The notes under the pieces: generated by a model
Databases searched by the model: none
Told to the model about the DNA's origin: nothing
The model's input: only the letters and a program-made list of their open reading frames with translations
Position numbers and translations under genes: made by a program
From: Vibrio splendidus
Lineage (GTDB): Bacteria; Pseudomonadota; Gammaproteobacteria; Enterobacterales; Vibrionaceae
Length of the DNA stretch: 64,000 bases
Assembly: GCF_001557875.1 (NCBI RefSeq)
Contig: NZ_LNRF01000006.1
Coordinates: 62,001-126,000, forward strand
Direction: 5' to 3'
Shown here: one piece after another, positions 9,019 to 19,087 of the stretch
Layout of the letters: every line of letters starts with the position of its first letter
How positions within the stretch are numbered: position 1 is the stretch's first letter

Positions 9019-9615
9019 GAGACTGTAAATGTCGCTTCATGCATCCATTTTACGTATCAGTGTATTTTTTGACGGGCGGATAATGCAGCGAGACGGCCTA
9101 AAAATCAATATGCAAATGCACTTATATTAAAATGACATTTCACTAATAACACACCTTTTGTTAACACAACTTTCAACAATGCAGCTTAATAAAAGTCACA
9201 TTATCGGGACATAATATCAACAACAGCCATGGCACCGCCCCAACAAGAACATCATCCTATAAAAATGACGTCAGCCTAGGTTTTACAAGGTATAGTGAAG
9301 ATCTTCGTTTTTTTCTAGGCCAATGATATCCCTATACCGCACGGCGCCATGTGCACTTCAATGCACTATAGTCAAAACGCTATTCCATTCGCACAATGAA
9401 TTAACATTCAATAACCCCCAATTTAATCGTTTACTTAGGTTTGTTTGCTTATTTTTTGCACATAAAAATTCCCACGATGTGTGAGCATGCATAAGAAAAC
9501 AGAACAAAAGCTTCATGAATTTGAAACAAATGAGAAACAAATCAAAGTTATTGTGAACCTAAATATGATATTTAATGGTTCGTAAGAACTAGTCCCACGG
9601 AAGGAGATATGGCTT
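9019..9615. other. Long AT-rich intergenic region before the DUF3545 gene
   Basis: No convincing gene. Around 9274-9338 three inverted repeats interleave: GCCTAG/CTAGGC (9274-9279, 9315-9320), GGTATAG/CTATACC (9289-9295, 9332-9338) and the palindrome GAAGATCTTC (9297-9306) followed by a seven-T run. That segment could be a terminator, a small RNA end or operator DNA. The rest is AT-rich promoter-like sequence. Confidence 0.4.
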
Positions 9616-9804
9616 ATGGATAGCTTTCAATTCGATGAAGTATCAGAACTAGAAATGCCTCGTGTAACTCAAAAATCACGCTCAAAACCACTCAAGCGTA
9701 AGTGGCGTGAAATAGAAGCCATCAACGATCGTAGGCAGCTTGAAAAAGAGCTGAGAGAGATGAACCTCGGTCTTGATTTTAGCCTTGACGATATAAAGCT
9801 TTAA
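9616..9804 (+). CDS. DUF3545 family small protein
   Basis: A 62-aa, highly charged protein: an acidic N-terminus, a basic central segment (KSRSKPLKRKWREIEAI) and a predicted helical C-terminal half rich in Glu, Arg and Leu. The layout fits the DUF3545 family of Vibrionaceae and relatives, of unknown function. The start is supported by AGGAGA at suitable distance; an earlier ATG at 9609 hits a stop after four codons. It is a single-gene unit ended by its own terminator. The charge pattern would suit nucleic-acid contact, which is inference only. Confidence 0.75.
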   Translation: MDSFQFDEVSELEMPRVTQKSRSKPLKRKWREIEAINDRRQLEKELREMNLGLDFSLDDIKL

Positions 9805-9830
9805 TCAGCACGATAAGAAATCAGATAGCA

Positions 9831-9857
9831 AAAGGCACCTATATCGGTGCCTTTTTT
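9831..9857. terminator. Intrinsic terminator after the DUF3545 gene
   Basis: A 9-bp stem (9831-9839 with 9846-9854), six-base loop, then a T-run on the plus strand. It may also serve the hemerythrin gene from the other side. Confidence 0.88.
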
Positions 9858-9948
9858 GTTGATGAGGCGGCATTTCTCCCTGTGAGTCGATTTCAACCCC
9901 CAATTATCAGAGAAAAGCCCTTCGACTATAGAGGCAAATACCGACTCA

Positions 9949-10500
9949 CTAAACGCACTCTTGCTCATTTTGTCGAACACGAGCTGCGAGTTGGCGATAT
10001 TGATCGGCTATCGTCTCTCCAAAGACAGGATCATCTTCCGGTTGAAGCCATTGAGACTCCACTTCTTGCCAATCTTTCACCGTGAACGCCTCTACAATCA
10101 TGGGTAGCACGTGCTTCTCTTCATATTCCATATGCTTTCGCTGAGCCTTAACAAACGCTTCAAGCTGCTCAATAAATACTTGCTGAGGAACCACCGCATC
10201 TTGAAGGATCATATCAACCACTCCTAAAAAGTCCGCTGTTTTTTCAGAAAGTAATTGATGCTCTAGCTCCAAGTCTTCAATCACTTGGTCACCGCCATAT
10301 TGCTTAAGGTAGTAACGATAAATGACGTCTTCTTTTGGGTGATGCACCTTGTCTGAATGATTCATAAGGTAATCAACCACCTCAGCGATCAAGCTATAGT
10401 TTATTTCTCGCTCTTGCTTCAGAAGCTCTAACTTATTGTTGAGTATTGCTAGCAAACGAGCCATATAGCCATGCTCTCGTCTTATCCTTTCAATCATCAT
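9949..10500 (-). CDS. Hemerythrin-like (HHE domain) protein
   Basis: A soluble four-helix-bundle protein of about 183 aa with the ligand pattern of hemerythrin/HHE domains: His near the start (REHGYMARLL), HHPKED in helix 2, ELEHQLL in helix 3 and HMEYEEKHVLP in helix 4. These would bind a di-iron centre that senses or carries O2, NO or similar. I start at the ATG at 10500 because GGAG lies about 9 bases before it; an in-frame start at 10515 is possible. Roles in nitrosative or redox stress are family-based inference. It is followed by ung-nfo on the same strand, but spacing argues against one operon. Confidence 0.88.
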   Translation of the reverse strand: MMIERIRREHGYMARLLAILNNKLELLKQEREINYSLIAEVVDYLMNHSDKVHHPKEDVIYRYYLKQYGGDQVIEDLELEHQLLSEKTADFLGVVDMILQDAVVPQQVFIEQLEAFVKAQRKHMEYEEKHVLPMIVEAFTVKDWQEVESQWLQPEDDPVFGETIADQYRQLAARVRQNEQECV

Positions 10501-10586
10501 AGTATTGCACTCCATTACACCTACAGTTTATAAGTGTATACGAAGATGCTCATTTATGATTTGACCCTGCTCAGAAAACCACCAAC

Positions 10587-11267
10587 CTACAGCTCTATTG
10601 GTAACCGCCAGTCGATAGGTTGTTGATCAATAGAAGAAAGTAACTTGTTAGTTATTGAGAAGTGCTGACAACCAAAAAAGCCACGACGAGCGGATAATGG
10701 CGATGGATGAGGCGCAATCAACACATGGTGTTTATCTACATCGATCGCTTGCCCTTTCTTCTGGGCGTGTGCACCCCATAGTAAGAAGATGATAGGTTCA
10801 GAGCGCTGATTCAACTCAGCAATGATGGCATCGGTAAAGGTTTCCCAGCCACACTTCGCATGTGAGTGTGCTTTGGCCTCTTCTACGGTTAAAACCGTGT
10901 TCAACATCAACACCCCTTGCGATGCCCAAGAATCGAGATAACCATGACTAGGAATCTCAAAGCCCTCTATATCTTGTGCAAGCTCTTTGTACATATTGCG
11001 TAGAGAAGGTGGGATTTTCACGCCAGGAAGGACTGAGAATGCTAAACCATGAGCTTGGTTAGCACCGTGATAAGGGTCTTGCCCTAAGATAACCACGCGC
11101 ACGGATTCGAAAGGCGTCATATCAAAGGCACTGAACACCAGATCTTGTGGCGGGTAGACGGTTTTGCCACTATTACGTTGCTGTTCAACAAACGCGAGGA
11201 TACTCTGAAAGTACTCTTTATCACGTTCATCATTAATAATGGATTCCCAAGTCTTTGGTGCGCTCAT
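10587..11267 (-). CDS. ung: Uracil-DNA glycosylase, family 1
   Basis: Removes uracil from DNA and starts base-excision repair. The 226-aa product carries the water-activating loop GQDPYHG, the uracil-binding NTVLTV, and the DNA-intercalation motif [18 protein letters not shown] use the ATG at 11267, preceded by GGGAAG at good spacing, rather than a TTG 15 bases upstream. Downstream of nfo on the same strand, giving two base-excision repair enzymes as near neighbours. Confidence 0.95.
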   Translation of the reverse strand: MSAPKTWESIINDERDKEYFQSILAFVEQQRNSGKTVYPPQDLVFSAFDMTPFESVRVVILGQDPYHGANQAHGLAFSVLPGVKIPPSLRNMYKELAQDIEGFEIPSHGYLDSWASQGVLMLNTVLTVEEAKAHSHAKCGWETFTDAIIAELNQRSEPIIFLLWGAHAQKKGQAIDVDKHHVLIAPHPSPLSARRGFFGCQHFSITNKLLSSIDQQPIDWRLPIEL

Positions 11268-11447
11268 CGTTTTACTTCCCAATCATCAAGGTTTCTAGGG
11301 TCTTTCGCCAGACAAAAAAATAGCGGTATCGGCTAACTGTCCTAAATAAGGCTCTAGTTATACCTCATACAGCTATTAATAAACATGATGTGTAGGGTTC
11401 ACTTGTTGATGAATCATATTAATGGGTTCAATTTAAGTTTATTTCGG

Positions 11448-11570
11448 TTAGCCACTCTTCTGGGGAGTACGATGGTGACCATGACTATGGATGTGACGGT
11501 TCGGTGCTGGCAGACGCGCTGCTGCATGGACTGTTGAAGAAGCACTTAGGGTATAAGTTATAGAATACAT
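11448..11570 (-). CDS. Hypothetical small protein, 40 aa, His-rich C-terminal half
   Basis: An ATG at 11570 is preceded by GGAGGG seven bases upstream, the strongest ribosome-binding site in this part of the window. The reading frame gives 40 residues beginning MYSITYTLSASSTVHAAARL and ending in a basic, histidine-rich stretch that contains HIHSHGHH. It lies between nfo and ung in the same direction, 107 bp after nfo. I do not recognise a family. The histidine cluster could bind a metal, or the frame could be a regulatory leader. Below the size most gene finders report, so it may have gone unannotated. Confidence 0.5.
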   Translation of the reverse strand: MYSITYTLSASSTVHAAARLPAPNRHIHSHGHHRTPQKSG

Positions 11571-11677
11571 AATGGCACCCTCCTCTATTGTTACAGTGAA
11601 CTACATATTCAACTAAACACTATGAAAGAAAGATGCCAATTTTAGGAATAGAAGGAAATTATTTTTTCCTCTATATA

Positions 11678-12586
11678 TTACGCTTCTTCACTCACTTCCA
11701 TTGCTGAGCGATGAAACATTCTAAGTTGTTGAATTTCCTCTTTCCAGATCGTCGAATCAATCGTTTCCAAGATAAGAGGAATACCATTAAAGCGAGAATC
11801 CGAAGCAATATACTCAAAACAGTCCCAGCCAATTTCGCCTTTTCCTAAAGAATGGTGTCGATCGACTCGACTCGCGAACTCCGCTTTTGAATCATTGATG
11901 TGCATTGCTCTTAGATAGTGCATACCCACAATGCGGTCGAACTCAGCAAAAGTATGTTCACACGCCTCTTTTGTACGTAAGTCATAGCCAGCAGTAAAGG
12001 TATGACAGGTGTCTAAGCACACACCAACACGTGACTTATCTTCTACCTGTTCGATAATCTCGGCTAGATGTTCAAACTTCCAACCCAGGTTAGTGCCCTG
12101 CCCAGACGTATTCTCAATCACTGCGATTACGTCAGGTACTGCTTGATGAGCTAGGTTGATTGATTCGGCGATCTTAGCCAAACATTCGCTTTCTGAGATT
12201 TTCTTTAAATGACTCCCAGGATGAAAATTAAGTAGCGTTAAACCAAGCTGGTTACAACGCTCCATTTCGTCAATAAAAGCCGCGCGTGATTTCTCTAGTT
12301 TCTCTTCTTCTGGTGCTCCTAGGTTAATCAGGTAGGAGTCATGAGGAAGAATGTGCTCAGCACCGAAGCCCAACATTTTGCAATTGGCTTTAAAGGCACT
12401 AATGGTTTTCGCCTCTAGCGGTTTTGCTGCCCACTGTCTCTGGTTTTTGGTAAACAGTGCGAACGCATTGGCACCGATCTCACGCGCACGCATTGGTGCC
12501 TGATCAACACCGCCCGCAGCCGACACATGAGCACCGATAAACTTAATATTTGTTTCCGGTTTTGAGGATGAATTATTGTTTGTCAT
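11678..12586 (-). CDS. nfo: Endonuclease IV (AP endonuclease)
   Basis: Cleaves 5' to abasic sites in base-excision repair using a tri-zinc centre. Family segments are visible in order: [92 protein letters not shown] and PLILET, including the zinc-binding His, Glu and Asp residues. The product is 302 aa, with a 14-residue Asn/Ser-rich extension before the usual start. An AAGTGA lies ahead of the chosen ATG. Confidence 0.95.
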   Translation of the reverse strand: MTNNNSSSKPETNIKFIGAHVSAAGGVDQAPMRAREIGANAFALFTKNQRQWAAKPLEAKTISAFKANCKMLGFGAEHILPHDSYLINLGAPEEEKLEKSRAAFIDEMERCNQLGLTLLNFHPGSHLKKISESECLAKIAESINLAHQAVPDVIAVIENTSGQGTNLGWKFEHLAEIIEQVEDKSRVGVCLDTCHTFTAGYDLRTKEACEHTFAEFDRIVGMHYLRAMHINDSKAEFASRVDRHHSLGKGEIGWDCFEYIASDSRFNGIPLILETIDSTIWKEEIQQLRMFHRSAMEVSEEA

Positions 12587-12800
12587 TAAATCACTTTACA
12601 CTTTCAGAATGCTTAATAAATAAAGGGTCGTATCGGTTTCTGTTCAATAAAAACACAACAAATGTAGTAAACTTACAACAAATACGACTGTTAAATATTT
12701 TTTATACTTTAAAATATTTTGTAATTACTTTGTTTTCAAAGGTTTTATTGATTTACCTCAATATAATCACCTTTGTAAAAACATGGCTTTTGGTTGTTTT
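12587..12800. other. AT-rich nfo / grcA intergenic region, upstream part
   Basis: Very AT-rich divergent spacer. It carries the nfo promoter and sequence upstream of the FNR-type box of grcA. An open frame on the plus strand here has biased composition and no ribosome-binding site, so I do not call it. Confidence 0.5.
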
Positions 12801-12844
12801 TTGACTTAAATCAATGTTAACCTTACTATTATTAGGTATATATT
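12801..12844 (+). promoter_or_regulatory. grcA promoter with FNR-type box
   Basis: TTGACTTAAATCAA at 12801-12814 matches the FNR consensus TTGAT-N4-ATCAA at 9 of 10 positions. A -10 like TATATT lies at 12839-12844. A start near 12850 puts the box centre at about -42, the classic class II activator position. This fits known FNR activation of the E. coli orthologue yfiD. Confidence 0.75.
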
Positions 12845-12912
12845 ACCCAGCTCAATAAAAATCGAAAGTTAACACCATAATCAAACCACATTCAGTGGAC
12901 TAGGAGATAGTT

Positions 12913-13290
12913 ATGATCCAAGGTATTCAAATTACTAAAGCAGCAAACGATGACCTACTAAACTCAATCTGGCTACTAGATAGCGAGAAGAATGAAGCTC
13001 GTTGTGTTGTTGCTACTGCAGGTTTCGAAGCTGACCAAGTTATCTCAGCTGCAGACCTAGGCGAGTACGAAAGCCGTGAAGTTGCAATCGAAGCAGCACC
13101 ACGCATCGAAGGTGGTCAACACCTAAACGTTAACGTTCTTAAGCGTGAAACGCTAGAAGACGCAGTTGCTCACCCAGAGAACTACCCACAGCTAACTATC
13201 CGTGTATCGGGTTACGCTGTACGTTTCAACTCTCTAACTACTGAACAGCAACGTGACGTTATCGCACGTACGTTCACTGAGTCTCTATAA
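12913..13290 (+). CDS. grcA: Autonomous glycyl radical cofactor GrcA (YfiD)
   Basis: 125-aa stand-alone glycyl-radical domain that replaces the damaged C-terminus of pyruvate formate-lyase after oxygen exposure. The C-terminal motif [12 protein letters not shown] contains the radical-bearing glycine, and the protein is nearly identical to E. coli YfiD over its ends ([30 protein letters not shown]). AGGAGA precedes the ATG. Single-gene unit with an FNR-type promoter and its own terminator, as expected for a microaerobic gene. Confidence 0.97.
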   Translation: MIQGIQITKAANDDLLNSIWLLDSEKNEARCVVATAGFEADQVISAADLGEYESREVAIEAAPRIEGGQHLNVNVLKRETLEDAVAHPENYPQLTIRVSGYAVRFNSLTTEQQRDVIARTFTESL

Positions 13291-13314
13291 ATTTTAGAGC
13301 TTGAATTAGAATAC

Positions 13315-13343
13315 AAAAACGGCGCTCATTGAGCGCCGTTTTT
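13315..13343. terminator. Intrinsic terminator between grcA and thrC
   Basis: A 13-bp stem (13315-13327 with 13331-13343) around a three-base loop, A-tract before and T-tract after. It can terminate both grcA and the convergent thrABC operon. Confidence 0.92.
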
Positions 13344-13368
13344 ATTTGTTCAACAATACAGATGTACG

Positions 13369-14652
13369 TTACGGTTGAACTCGACGAAGCACTGCTTTTA
13401 GCGCTTCAAAATCGTTATCTAAATCTTCAGACAACAACTCCATCGCCGCGTGTTTTGCTAGCGGGCCAGGCAGTTCGATATCAGAACCTAGGATGTCATC
13501 AACCACTTCTTTGAATTTCGCTGGGTGTGCAGTACACAGGAACAAGCCAGTTTCGTTCTCTTGCAGCTGCTCTTCCAATAGACGGTAAGCAATCGCACCA
13601 TGTGGTTCACATAGGTAACCTTGTGCTTTTAGGTCGCGAACTGACTCAGCGCTTTGCTCATCAGACACTTTACCTTTGCCCAGTGTATCTAAGCCCCAAC
13701 CTTTTAGTTGGCAAAGCTCTTCGATACGAGGCCAGTTGTTTGGTTGGCTTACGTCCATCGCATTTGATGTTGTCGCAACGGTCGGTTTTGGATCCCATTG
13801 GCCTGTTTCTAGGTAACGAGGAACCGTGTCATTTTCGTTAGTTGCTGCGATGAAACGCTTAACAGGTAAGCCTAGCGCTTTAGCCAATAGACCAGCCGTT
13901 AGGTTACCAAAGTTACCACTTGGTACAGAAATAACTAGGTTTTCACGCTGCTCTTTAGTCAGCTGAGAAGCCGCCTCAAAGTAGTAACAGATCTGAGCCA
14001 TTAAACGGCTGATATTGATAGAGTTTGCCGAGTTAAGACCGATCTCTTTACGCAGTTCAGCGTCATCAAATGAGTCTTTAACCAGAGCCTGACACGCATC
14101 AAAATCGCCATCAATCGCCACAGTGTGGATATTCTTGCCAAGCGTACAGAACAGCTTCTCTTGTAGTGGGCTGATCTTGCCTTTCGGGTAAAGAATCACA
14201 ACATTGATGTCTTCCATTCCGTAGAAAGCATGCGCAACCGCCGCACCAGTATCACCTGATGTTGCCGTTAAGATAGTGATTTGACCACCATCAGAAACAG
14301 CAGCTAAAGATTGAGCCATAAAACGGCCACCGAAATCTTTAAACGCCAGTGTTGGACCGTGGAAAAGCTCAAGCGCATAAACACCGTCTTTTACTTGGTT
14401 GATTGGAGCAGGGAATTGAAACGCTGCATCCACCATTTGATCAATCTGTTCCTTTGGTAATTCATCACCAATCAATGCTGACAGGATCTTAGCGCTACGA
14501 GGGACGAAGTCCTCTGCTAGCAGCGCATCGATATCATCAAACTTTGGTAGTTCAGACGGGAAAAATAGACCTTGATTACGACCTAAACCTTGACGAACGG
14601 CTTGGCCAAAAGAGACTTGCTCGTCATTTTCTTTGATGTTGTACAGCTTCAT
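13369..14652 (-). CDS. thrC: Threonine synthase
   Basis: PLP enzyme converting O-phosphohomoserine to threonine, last step of the pathway. The 427-aa protein has the PLP lysine in [13 protein letters not shown], the segment [12 protein letters not shown] that binds the phosphate and [10 protein letters not shown]. It is the last gene of thrABC; its ATG overlaps the thrB stop in an ATGA, which implies translational coupling. Confidence 0.96.
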   Translation of the reverse strand: MKLYNIKENDEQVSFGQAVRQGLGRNQGLFFPSELPKFDDIDALLAEDFVPRSAKILSALIGDELPKEQIDQMVDAAFQFPAPINQVKDGVYALELFHGPTLAFKDFGGRFMAQSLAAVSDGGQITILTATSGDTGAAVAHAFYGMEDINVVILYPKGKISPLQEKLFCTLGKNIHTVAIDGDFDACQALVKDSFDDAELRKEIGLNSANSINISRLMAQICYYFEAASQLTKEQRENLVISVPSGNFGNLTAGLLAKALGLPVKRFIAATNENDTVPRYLETGQWDPKPTVATTSNAMDVSQPNNWPRIEELCQLKGWGLDTLGKGKVSDEQSAESVRDLKAQGYLCEPHGAIAYRLLEEQLQENETGLFLCTAHPAKFKEVVDDILGSDIELPGPLAKHAAMELLSEDLDNDFEALKAVLRRVQP

Positions 14653-15620
14653 AACTCACTTCCTGTAACGATCGAACCTTGCTTGTCTAGGCGACAAACG
14701 TGAACGAATCCTTCTTCATTTTGTACGTAATTTTGTTCTAACCAGCGTGCAACACGCTCGGCGACATCTTGTTCTTTGCAAATGCTAAATAGAGTTGGAC
14801 CACTACCGGAGATCCCAGTAGCCAGTGCTCCAGCTGAGGTTGCGTATTTACGCGCATCAGCAAACCCTGGAAGCAGTTTCTCACGATATGGTTCTGCAAT
14901 CACGTCTTTGATCATCTTCGCTGCTAGCTCTGGCTGACCAGAGTGGCACGCGTGAATAAAACCCGCTAGATGACGGCCATGAGCAATCACATCCTGACGA
15001 CGATATTGAGAAGGAAGAATCTCGCGAGCTTCAGCCGTTGAAACCTTAATGCCCGGGTACGCCATTACCCAGTACCAGTCATCAAAACACGGAACTTCTT
15101 GGCTAATGATGCCTAACTCTTCAAGCATTAACTGCACACCACCAAGATAACAGGGTGCAACGTTATCATAGTGGATACCGCCTGAAATCTTACCTTCCAT
15201 TTCGCCCATCAGAGCAAGCAGTTCAGTTTCATTCAATGGCTGACCGTGAAAATGGTTGAGCGCATCCAGTGCCGCGACAATTGAACATGCACTTGAACCT
15301 AAACCAGAACCGATAGGCATATTCTTTTCTAGTGTCATTTCCAAAGACTTAAGCGCAACGCCTTTTTTATCAAGCTCTCGAGAGAACACAACCCAACAAT
15401 CGTAGACAATGTTTTCTTTGGTTTCAGTTGGCAGCTTAGAAACAAAGCTGCCTGCTGTTTTAAGTGAGAACGGTTCATCACCTGCTTTAACCATTACTCG
15501 GTCGCCCAGCAGTGTGCCATCCACTGGAGACACAGCTGCCCCCAGTACATCAAATCCTACACTGACATTACCGATTGATGCAGGAGCATAAACGACAACA
15601 TCCATATCACTTGAACTCAT
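14649..15620 (-). CDS. thrB: Homoserine kinase
   Basis: Phosphorylates homoserine. GHMP-kinase fold with N-terminal [23 protein letters not shown] loop [13 protein letters not shown] (near 97) and C-terminal [15 protein letters not shown] start at the ATG at 15620 because AGGAG lies eight bases upstream, giving 323 aa; a TTG at 15641 would overlap thrA and an ATG at 15605 is also possible. Two bases separate it from thrA and it overlaps thrC by four bases. Confidence 0.95.
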   Translation of the reverse strand: MSSSDMDVVVYAPASIGNVSVGFDVLGAAVSPVDGTLLGDRVMVKAGDEPFSLKTAGSFVSKLPTETKENIVYDCWVVFSRELDKKGVALKSLEMTLEKNMPIGSGLGSSACSIVAALDALNHFHGQPLNETELLALMGEMEGKISGGIHYDNVAPCYLGGVQLMLEELGIISQEVPCFDDWYWVMAYPGIKVSTAEAREILPSQYRRQDVIAHGRHLAGFIHACHSGQPELAAKMIKDVIAEPYREKLLPGFADARKYATSAGALATGISGSGPTLFSICKEQDVAERVARWLEQNYVQNEEGFVHVCRLDKQGSIVTGSEL

Positions 15621-15622
15621 TC

Positions 15623-18082
15623 CTAAACTCCTAATTTCCAACCAAGAGTACGCATCACATCAGAGAATACGCCTGCTGCTGTTACTTCTGTACCCGCACC
15701 GTAGCCACGCAGCACTAGAGGGATTGGTTGGTAGTAACGGCTGTAGAATGCTAATGCGTTCTCGCCATCTTTAATCTTGAACATTGGATCATCGCCATCA
15801 ACAGCAGCGATACGAACCTTACACTTACCTTCAGCGATTTCACCAACATAACGAAGTACTTTACCTTCTTCTGCTGCGATCGCCGATTGCTCTTGGAAGT
15901 AAGCATCCGCTTCTGGCAAGCGAGCCATGAACTCTTCAACCGTGCCTGAGTCATCAAAACCCGGTGGTAGAGCTTGGTCAACTTCAACATCTTCAAGTTC
16001 AAGTGCCATGCCAGCTTCACGAGCAAGGATAAGTAACTTACGCGCCACATCCATTCCTGATAAATCATCACGAGGATCCGGTTCAGTGAAGCCGTTATCT
16101 TTAGCAATGTTGGTTGCTTGGCTCAGTGTCATGCCTTCATCAAGTTTGCCGAAGATGTAAGACAGTGAACCTGAAAGAATGCCGTTGAACTTCTCAAGTT
16201 CATCACCTGCAGAGATTAGGTTCTGTAGGTTTTCGATTACTGGTAGACCTGCGCCAACCGTTGTCTCGTACATCAGCTTACGACGTGAGTTACGTGCAAC
16301 TTCACGAAGCTGATGGTAGTAAGCCATGCTTGCTGTGTTTGCTTTCTTGTTTGGTGTCACCACGTGGAAACCAGCCGCTAGGAAATCAGCGTACTGCGCA
16401 GCAATGCCTTCGCTAGACGTACAGTCAACCAATACCGGGTTGATGATGTGGTTACGTTGAACCAGAGCCGCTAAACGCGCGAGGCTGAACTCTTCAGTCG
16501 CACTCGACATACGGTCACGCCACTGCTCTAGCGGTAGGCCATCACTGTCTAGCAACAAACCTTTACTGTTTGCTAAACCACATACACGAATCACGATGCC
16601 TTTTTCAGCCAGTTTACCTTGTTGACGTTGGATTTGGTCAACAAGCTCGCCACCAACACCGCCAACACCAACAACGAATACATCAAGGAAGTGCTTAGAG
16701 TTGAATAGGTTCTCGTGACACGCTTTGATCGCTTCAGAGATTTTGTCTTCAGGAATAACCGCAGAGATAGCGCGCTCTGAAGAGCCTTGAGCGATTGCAA
16801 CAATGTTGACGTTCACTTCAGCTAAAGAAGAGAAGAATTGAGATGCTACACCACGTGAAGTGCGCATACCGTCACCTACCAGCGTTACAATCGCAACGTC
16901 ATCCATGAACTCAACAGGCTCTAACAGGCCATCTTTAAGTTCAAGCTCAAACGCGTCTGACAACACTTGCTTCGCTTTCACTTTGTCAGCCGATTCAATA
17001 CAGAAGCTGATGCTGTACTCAGAAGAAGATTGAGTAATAAGGACAATAGAAACGCCAGCAGAAGACATCGCGCCGAATACACGACTTGCCATGCCTACCA
17101 TACCTTTCATACCTGGGCCAGATACGTTAACCATAGTTAGGTCACTTAGTGTCGTGATGCCTTTGATCGCTAGATTATCTTCGCCAGTGTCTTGACCAAT
17201 CAAAGTACCAGCACCTTGTGGGTTAAAGCTGTTTTTGATCAGACAAGGAATGTGAAATTGTGCGATAGGAGCAATCGTTTTCGGGTGTAGAACCGAAGCA
17301 CCAAAGTAAGAAAGCTCCATTGCTTCTTGGTAGCTAAGTGATTTAAGCAGACGAGCATCATCGACCAAACGCGGGTCACAGTTGTAAACGCCGTCTACAT
17401 CTGTCCAGATCTCACAGCAATCAGCACGTAGACATGCTGCTAGAACTGCAGCTGAGTAGTCAGAGCCGTTACGGCCAAGTGTTACTAACTCACCTTTATC
17501 ATTACCGGCAGTGAAGCCCGGCATGATGTTTACGTGACCTTTAGGAAGTGGCGATTGACGGAAGTTCTGAGTTGAAACATCCACATCTACCATAGCTTCA
17601 AGGTGATCACCTTTAGCGTATAGGTATTGAACTGGATCAATCAGGCTTGCTGGTTGGCCTTTCGCTTCAAGTACCGCTTTCATTAGCTGGATTGAGATTC
17701 GCTCACCTTTACTGATGATGCGTGCATTAACATGATTCGGGCACATACCCAGTAGATTAATACCGTTAACGAACTGTTTTAGCTGAGCAAGAGAAGTATC
17801 AACCTGCTCCTGGAACGCTGAACCATCAATAGAAGGAACAACAACTTGAATATCTGCAAACAGTGCAGCGAATGAGGATTCGATCTCTGTAATCTGTGCG
17901 TCTGCTTCACCATTTTTCAGTGCAGCTTCAATAACAGCGACCAACTTATTGGTTGTTTTCCCTGGAGCCGATAGTACAACGGCTAGCTCTTCTTGCTGGG
18001 CATTATTAGCGATGATATCCGCCGCTCGTAAAAAACGATCTGCATCAGCTAATGATGAACCTCCAAACTTTAAAACGCGCAT
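15623..18082 (-). CDS. thrA: Bifunctional aspartokinase I / homoserine dehydrogenase I
   Basis: Catalyses the first and third steps from aspartate to threonine. The 819-aa product has the aspartokinase catalytic domain at the N-terminus ([29 protein letters not shown]), two ACT-type regulatory regions centrally (about 310-460), and an NAD(P)-dependent homoserine dehydrogenase domain ([13 protein letters not shown] near 470; [27 protein letters not shown]). I use the ATG at 18082, which follows GGAGAAAGGG and matches the E. coli start; a second ATG four codons earlier lies in that ribosome-binding site. First structural gene of thrABC, under attenuation through thrL. Confidence 0.96.
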   Translation of the reverse strand: MRVLKFGGSSLADADRFLRAADIIANNAQQEELAVVLSAPGKTTNKLVAVIEAALKNGEADAQITEIESSFAALFADIQVVVPSIDGSAFQEQVDTSLAQLKQFVNGINLLGMCPNHVNARIISKGERISIQLMKAVLEAKGQPASLIDPVQYLYAKGDHLEAMVDVDVSTQNFRQSPLPKGHVNIMPGFTAGNDKGELVTLGRNGSDYSAAVLAACLRADCCEIWTDVDGVYNCDPRLVDDARLLKSLSYQEAMELSYFGASVLHPKTIAPIAQFHIPCLIKNSFNPQGAGTLIGQDTGEDNLAIKGITTLSDLTMVNVSGPGMKGMVGMASRVFGAMSSAGVSIVLITQSSSEYSISFCIESADKVKAKQVLSDAFELELKDGLLEPVEFMDDVAIVTLVGDGMRTSRGVASQFFSSLAEVNVNIVAIAQGSSERAISAVIPEDKISEAIKACHENLFNSKHFLDVFVVGVGGVGGELVDQIQRQQGKLAEKGIVIRVCGLANSKGLLLDSDGLPLEQWRDRMSSATEEFSLARLAALVQRNHIINPVLVDCTSSEGIAAQYADFLAAGFHVVTPNKKANTASMAYYHQLREVARNSRRKLMYETTVGAGLPVIENLQNLISAGDELEKFNGILSGSLSYIFGKLDEGMTLSQATNIAKDNGFTEPDPRDDLSGMDVARKLLILAREAGMALELEDVEVDQALPPGFDDSGTVEEFMARLPEADAYFQEQSAIAAEEGKVLRYVGEIAEGKCKVRIAAVDGDDPMFKIKDGENALAFYSRYYQPIPLVLRGYGAGTEVTAAGVFSDVMRTLGWKLGV

Positions 18083-18112
18083 CCCTTTCTCCATAAGTCA
18101 TAAAAATGGTAC

Positions 18113-18152
18113 AAAAAAAGGCCTGTATCTTGTTGGATACAGGCCTTTTTTT
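18113..18152 (-). terminator. thr operon attenuator terminator
   Basis: A 17-bp perfect stem (18113-18129 with 18136-18152), GC-rich in the middle and ending in a long T-run on the minus strand. It lies between thrL and thrA, the place of the classic attenuator. Confidence 0.93.
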
Positions 18153-18165
18153 TAAAATCCGTTAC

Positions 18166-18243
18166 TTAGCAGCCTGCCCCAACAATGTTAATGTCGGTAA
18201 TAATAATGGTTGTGGTCATTACTAGGTGGCTTACGTGCTGCAT
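18166..18243 (-). CDS. thrL: thr operon leader peptide
   Basis: A 25-codon frame on the minus strand, MQHVSHLVM followed by TTTIIITDINIVGAGC. It has four Thr and five Ile codons in twelve positions, the control codons expected if charged tRNA-Thr and tRNA-Ile levels are sensed. AGAGAA precedes the ATG. The stop is just ahead of the attenuator hairpin, so ribosome stalling in the Thr/Ile run can decide between the terminator and an alternative fold, as in E. coli thrL. Confidence 0.92.
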   Translation of the reverse strand: MQHVSHLVMTTTIIITDINIVGAGC

Positions 18244-18545
18244 ATCAAATTCTCTGCTTGTGCTTTACTCTACGTGTATCAATTTTTACCACTAGACGTC
18301 AATGAAAAGTTGCGTTTTTTTTACATTCGCACCATTTTTCAGAGCAAACCATCATTTTAGGGATAAAACACCCTGTATTAACCTTCAATTAAGATACTGA
18401 ATTCACTCACCGAGCAAATATAGGTAGTCAATTGCATATGCTAATAACAAAATGCTATATCGATTGTGCGGCGAGCGTACAAATTCTGTGCTTTAATTGA
18501 ACGATAACGTTCGAAAAACAATAATAATGACATCAGGAGTGGGAA
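18244..18545. other. Divergent promoter region thrLABC / 18546 gene
   Basis: Spacer of about 300 bp between thrL and the exported-protein gene. It should hold the thr promoter (minus) and the promoter of the downstream gene (plus). AT-rich, without a hairpin or operator I can defend. Confidence 0.45.
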
Positions 18546-19022
18546 GTGAAGAGATTACTTATTCTTTTAGCCTTGGCTATGCCTGTTGTTTGTTCAGCGA
18601 ACAGTTTACCTCTTCTAAATAGTTTGCCTCAGCTTCCCGGTCAAATCGATCGCTCTTCTCATAAATTTTTTATCTCCACCCAAAACGCATCGAATGAAAG
18701 CTTCGATACTTGGAAAATAGACAGTGGCTATTCATATAGCTTGTTTTCGGATGTGGATCTTTATGTCGGTACACGTATCAATAGTGCTGCACTGAAACAG
18801 GAAAGCGGATTCTTGAGCGGTGTCAGTTATCAATTCTCAGAAAGAGTCTCTTTCAACAGTTCTCTGCACACCTATAAAGATGAAACCGAAGACAATGAGA
18901 AATCGGTGGCCGCAGAAGTTTCTAGCCGAGTACAGCTGACCGACAATTTAGATTTGCATGCCACTCTTGATTATGAAGAGTGGCAGCAAGGTGTTGAAGT
19001 GGGGTTAGGGTTTCGCTTCTAA
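18546..19022 (+). CDS. Exported protein of unknown function, possible outer-membrane barrel
   Basis: 158 aa. An N-terminal signal peptide (MKRLLILLALAMPVVCSANS, cleavage probably after Ala at 17-19) is followed by alternating hydrophobic/polar stretches that read like beta strands (WKIDSGYSYSLFSDVDLYVG, LSGVSYQFSERVSFNSS). The last residues, GVEVGLGFRF, end in Phe, the pattern used for outer-membrane insertion. It starts at a GTG with AGGAG six bases upstream. I do not recognise a named family. About 8 strands would fit, so a small barrel or a periplasmic beta protein are both possible. It is convergent with the RraA-family gene, with no obvious terminator. Confidence 0.65.
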   Translation: MKRLLILLALAMPVVCSANSLPLLNSLPQLPGQIDRSSHKFFISTQNASNESFDTWKIDSGYSYSLFSDVDLYVGTRINSAALKQESGFLSGVSYQFSERVSFNSSLHTYKDETEDNEKSVAAEVSSRVQLTDNLDLHATLDYEEWQQGVEVGLGFRF

Positions 19023-19087
19023 TCCAATTAACTTGATATCGATGAATATGTTACGTATTCAAGCCTCTTTTATTAGTTACGCACCAC

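Noticed and set aside
9358..9540. 60-codon minus-strand frame in the gap before the DUF3545 gene
   Set aside because: Cys/Phe/Leu-rich composition from AT-rich DNA and no ribosome-binding site.
12550..12804. 84-codon frame over the nfo start and the AT-rich spacer
   Set aside because: It overlaps nfo antisense and looks like random AT-rich translation.
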